From the NCBI GenBank assembly GCA_944323845.1, contig CALUUA010000008.1, positions 22,991-86,990 on the forward strand: a stretch of 64,000 bases of DNA, in the 5' to 3' direction. Position 1 is the first letter of the stretch. Each line of letters starts with the position of its first letter. Source of the stretch: an uncultured Bacteroidales bacterium. GTDB taxonomy: Bacteria > Bacteroidota > Bacteroidia > Bacteroidales > UBA932. Made by a program: the position numbers and the translations under genes. Below, piece by piece: positions 61,738-64,000 of this stretch. Below the pieces are notes generated by a model. The model saw only the letters and a list, made by a program, of their open reading frames with translations, was not told where the DNA came from and searched no databases.

Positions 61738-62439
61738 ATGGTTTATTCACACGAAGTGCAGCAGATGTGCTGCGTCAAAAAAGGACCTAACCATGGTCCC
61801 GCTCCTATTCCTGAAGAAGGGAAATGGGTAAAGTCAAAGGAAATAACAGACATATCAGGCCTTACTCATGGCGTAGGCTGGTGCGCACCTCAGCAGGGAG
61901 CCTGCAAACTCACGCTCAATGTCAAGGAAGGTATCATTCAGGAAGCTCTCGTCGAGACACTGGGCTGCTCCGGAATGACTCATTCCGCAGCAATGGCATC
62001 AGAGATTCTGCCGGGCAAGACTATCCTTGAGGCTCTCAATACCGACCTCGTATGCGATGCTATCAATACTGCGATGAGGGAGCTGTTCCTGCAGATCGTC
62101 TACGGCCGTACACAGTCTGCCTTCTCCGAAGGCGGTCTTATGATCGGCGCCGGTCTTGAGGATCTGGGCAAAGGTCTCCGCAGCCAGGTCGGAACCCTTT
62201 ACGGCACATTGGCCAAAGGTCCGCGCTATCTCGAAATGGCTGAAGGATACATCAAGACTCTGGCTCTCGATGAGAATGACGAGATATGCGGATACGAGTT
62301 CGTGCATCTCGGCAAATTCATGGATCTGGTGAAGAAGGGAACGGACGCAAATGAAGCCCTCAAGCAGGTAACAGGTACTTACGGCCGCTTCTCGAAAGAG
62401 GATGGCGCTGTCAAATACATTGACCCACGTAAAGAATAA
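61738..62439 (+). CDS. IscU/NifU-like iron-sulfur cluster assembly scaffold-type protein
   Basis: A 233-residue cytoplasmic protein with an IscU/NifU N-terminal fold: GVGWCAPQQGACKLTLNVKEGIIQEALVETLGCSGMTHSAA carries C49, C56 and C77, in places similar to the three ligand cysteines of IscU, though the usual Asp next to the second ligand is absent. An additional CC pair is near the N-terminus (C11, C12). The last 100 residues are extra. Genes of this type are paired with the GGGtGRT protein in Bacteroidota and Firmicutes; the function of the pair is not known to me. It is 14 bases before the GGGtGRT gene, which has a good ribosome-binding-like AGGAGG. Confidence 0.82.
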   Translation: MVYSHEVQQMCCVKKGPNHGPAPIPEEGKWVKSKEITDISGLTHGVGWCAPQQGACKLTLNVKEGIIQEALVETLGCSGMTHSAAMASEILPGKTILEALNTDLVCDAINTAMRELFLQIVYGRTQSAFSEGGLMIGAGLEDLGKGLRSQVGTLYGTLAKGPRYLEMAEGYIKTLALDENDEICGYEFVHLGKFMDLVKKGTDANEALKQVTGTYGRFSKEDGAVKYIDPRKE

Positions 62440-62453
62440 GGAGGAGACATACA

Positions 62454-63464
62454 ATGATTAGAGAAGTAAAATTCGAAAGCCAGGATCGCCGTATCAAACA
62501 GATTCTCGCTGCTCTTAACGCTAACGGTATCAAGGATATCGAAGAAGCCAACGCTATCTGCGAAAAGTATGGTCTTGACCCTTACAAGACTTGCGAGGAC
62601 ACCCAGCCTATCTGCTTCGAGAATGCGAAGTGGGCTTATGTGGTAGGTTGCGCCATCGCAATCAAGAAAGGCTGCAAGAATGCCGCCGATGCCGCTGAAG
62701 CTATCGGAATCGGTCTCCAGTCATTCTGCATCCCGGGTTCTGTGGCAGATGACCGCAAGGTCGGACTCGGACATGGAAATCTGGCTGCAATGCTTCTCCG
62801 CGAGGAGACGAAGTGCTTCGCTTTCCTTGCCGGCCATGAGTCGTTTGCAGCTGCAGAGGGTGCCATCAAGATTGCTGCCAAGGCTGACAAGGTGCGCAAG
62901 GAGCCTCTCCGCTGCATTCTGAACGGTCTCGGAAAGGATGCCGCCCAGATCATTTCACGTATAAACGGATTCACATACGTCCAGACTCAGTTCGATTACT
63001 ATACAGGAGAACTGAAGGTGGTGCGTGAGATTCCTTACAGCAAGGGTCCGCGTGCGAAGGTTAAATGCTACGGAGCTGACGATGTACGTGAGGGCGTGGC
63101 CATCATGTGGCATGAGGGTGTCGATGTTTCCATTACAGGAAACTCCACGAACCCGACCCGCTTCCAGCATCCGGTAGCAGGTACATACAAGAAGGAGCGC
63201 GTCCTCGCAGGCAAGCCTTATTTCTCAGTGGCATCCGGCGGCGGTACAGGACGTACCCTCCATCCGGACAACATGGCCGCAGGCCCTGCTTCCTACGGTA
63301 TGACCGACACCATGGGCCGTATGCACTCTGACGCACAGTTTGCAGGTTCCTCATCAGTTCCTGCCCATGTGGAGATGATGGGCTTCCTGGGAATAGGCAA
63401 CAACCCAATGGTGGGATGTACTGTTGCTTGTGCTGTGGATGTGGCAACTGCTCTGAACAAGTAG
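62454..63464 (+). CDS. GGGtGRT protein
   Basis: A 336-residue cytoplasmic protein of the family named for its GGGTGRT motif, here at residues 262-268 (VASGGGTGRTLHPDNMA). No known reaction. Cysteines occur in the C-terminal CTVACAV block and near the N-terminus (NAICEKYGLDPYKTCEDTQPICFENAKW), consistent with a metal or cluster link to the scaffold-like partner. An AGGAGG-type sequence (62440-62445) precedes the ATG, unusual in this genome. Followed by a structured inverted repeat and a rho-independent terminator about 190 bases downstream. Confidence 0.92.
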   Translation: MIREVKFESQDRRIKQILAALNANGIKDIEEANAICEKYGLDPYKTCEDTQPICFENAKWAYVVGCAIAIKKGCKNAADAAEAIGIGLQSFCIPGSVADDRKVGLGHGNLAAMLLREETKCFAFLAGHESFAAAEGAIKIAAKADKVRKEPLRCILNGLGKDAAQIISRINGFTYVQTQFDYYTGELKVVREIPYSKGPRAKVKCYGADDVREGVAIMWHEGVDVSITGNSTNPTRFQHPVAGTYKKERVLAGKPYFSVASGGGTGRTLHPDNMAAGPASYGMTDTMGRMHSDAQFAGSSSVPAHVEMMGFLGIGNNPMVGCTVACAVDVATALNK

Positions 63465-63466
63465 GC

Positions 63467-63549
63467 GTCATTATCTGTCTTCAGAAAACCCTCCCATAAA
63501 TGGGGCCCTCCCTGTGCGGGCGCAACGTTTTCTTCAGACAGATAATGAC
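63467..63549 (+). repeat. Inverted repeat with internal hairpins (three-way junction)
   Basis: The 23-base arms at 63467-63489 and 63527-63549 pair with only two mismatches. The 37-base centre can form two short hairpins, CCCAT-AA-ATGGG and GCCC(N9)GGGC. It starts three bases after the GGGtGRT stop codon. It could be a structured 3' end of that mRNA or a small non-coding mobile repeat. Confidence 0.7.
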
Positions 63550-63656
63550 TTGACGCAAACTTCAGTATAAGAGGATAAGCAAGGTGTTGTAAGTTTCGGA
63601 ACTTCGCAGGCCTTGAAATCCATCCTTTCATACAATTTTGTGGATGAAATAAGAAG

Positions 63657-63689
63657 TCCCTGTAACTTTGATGGTTACGGGGATTTTTC
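63657..63689 (+). terminator. Rho-independent terminator of NifU-like/GGGtGRT operon
   Basis: CCCTGTAAC (63658-63666) pairs with GTTACGGGG (63674-63682) across a 7-base loop, with one G-U pair, followed by ATTTTTC. The T run is on the plus strand, so it ends rightward transcripts. Confidence 0.7.
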
Positions 63690-63850
63690 GTATGCGGAGG
63701 TGTCTGGGAAAAGACAGGATTTGCCAATTTGATTTTGGAGAAATTCAAGGTCAAGTTGGCACCTCCATTTAATAGACTTGTTTATATGGACTGAAATCGA
63801 GTACAGATAAAGAGAGATTCCAAAATTATGTGGAATGGCAGTCAAAGCCT

Positions 63851-63868
63851 ATTCACTTTTTTGTGAAT
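63851..63868 (+). promoter_or_regulatory. Palindromic operator for the toxin operon
   Basis: ATTCAC-TTTTTT-GTGAAT is a perfect inverted repeat overlapping the -33 box of the toxin promoter. Toxin-antitoxin operons are usually autoregulated through such sites. Confidence 0.55.
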
Positions 63869-63890
63869 CTTAATAAAATGACTATATTTG
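63860..63890 (+). promoter_or_regulatory. Promoter of the HigB-like gene (consensus)
   Basis: TTTG at 63860-63863, exactly 19 bases, TATATTTG at 63883-63890: a full match to the Bacteroidota consensus. The start codon is 16 bases downstream of the -7 box. Confidence 0.8.
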
Positions 63891-63905
63891 CAGAAATAAC
63901 GATTA

Positions 63906-64000
63906 ATGTACATAATTTTTAACAAGGATTATCTGAAAGAACTGTATGTCACAGGAAAAACAAGTGACAAGAAACACAGATACCAGCCACAGATAATCAA
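63906..64000 (+). CDS. higB: HigB-type RelE/ParE-family toxin, 5' fragment
   Basis: An open frame starting MYIIFNKDYLKELYVTGKTS and continuing DKKHRYQPQII to the window edge (31 residues). The FNKDYL.ELY..GKTSDKKHR.QPQII pattern is the start of HigB-family mRNA interferase toxins of type II toxin-antitoxin systems, which cleave mRNA at the ribosome. The toxin gene coming first is normal for higBA; the HigA antitoxin should follow just outside the window. A consensus promoter and a palindromic operator precede it. Only the first third is visible, so integrity cannot be judged. Confidence 0.78.
   Translation, partial: MYIIFNKDYLKELYVTGKTSDKKHRYQPQII

Larger units (their letters stand above)
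63465..63905. other. Intergenic region without convincing gene
   Basis: This 441-base stretch holds a long inverted repeat (63467-63549), a rho-independent terminator (63657-63689), a weak 9-bp inverted repeat with a 53-base loop (63696-63704 and 63758-63766), an AT-rich palindrome and the promoter for the toxin gene. An open frame on the minus strand crosses the repeat but starts inside the terminator area and reads through the hairpin, so I do not call it. Confidence 0.6.

Noticed and set aside
63293..63754. A 153-codon open frame on the minus strand after the GGGtGRT gene
   Set aside because: It runs through the inverted repeat and into the GGGtGRT gene; it has no start signal. It may reflect a repeated element but not a gene I can support.

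Overview
The window is a chromosomal segment of a member of Bacteroidota, most likely order Bacteroidales. Supporting signs are two SusC/SusD pairs, many short lipoprotein signal peptides starting MKK, BACON, fimbrillin-like, DUF3823 and DUF5686 proteins, the NifU-like/GGGtGRT gene pair, and promoters of the Bacteroidota form TTTG-N19-TAnnTTTG with little Shine-Dalgarno signal. I cannot place it more precisely from sequence alone.

Layout. 1-5.8 kb is on the minus strand: the 5' part of pyruvate:ferredoxin oxidoreductase, fabD with tRNA-Arg(CCG) just upstream and a clear terminator, an S9 peptidase and a WYL regulator. 5.9-22 kb is polysaccharide utilisation locus 1 (PUL1, plus strand): a lipoprotein with Ig-like domains whose signal peptide is interrupted by an 11-G tract, a 53-residue small protein, a fimbrillin-like lipoprotein sharing the first protein's C-terminal domain, a beta-helix lipoprotein, a BACON lipoprotein, SusC, SusD, a GH2 and a GH3 enzyme. 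It is followed by a zincin metalloprotease, a LacZ-type GH2 enzyme and a BadF-type sugar kinase (22-28.5 kb). 28.5-35.9 kb is housekeeping: recR, mntP, corA, rpsA, rnz, a GH73/LysM hydrolase and mltG. 35.9-40.9 kb (minus) holds a C_GCAxxG_C_C protein, a RelA-type synthetase with a degenerate hydrolase site, and uvrB.

40.9-58.9 kb is PUL2. A ROK repressor and an MFS sugar porter (minus) diverge from a long plus-strand run: AGE-family epimerase, SusC, SusD, DUF3823 lipoprotein, an unrecognised lipoprotein, an unrecognised 708-residue secreted protein, a DUF5018-like lipoprotein, a GH31 enzyme and a DUF4434-like TIM-barrel protein. A palindrome fills the spacer of the promoter in front of the epimerase and is a good candidate ROK operator. 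The logic would be: SusC/SusD and surface lipoproteins capture glycan, secreted and periplasmic enzymes cut it, the MFS porter imports sugar, the epimerase converts it, and the ROK protein senses it.

59-64 kb holds a DUF5686 outer-membrane protein, the NifU-like/GGGtGRT operon with a long palindrome over its -33 element, a structured inverted repeat, a terminator, and the start of a HigB-type toxin gene cut by the window edge.

Best candidates for new biology: the poly-G tract (possible phase variation of a surface lipoprotein), the two unrecognised PUL2 proteins, the promoter-spacer operator of PUL2, the palindrome controlling the NifU-like/GGGtGRT pair, and the 53-residue peptide.
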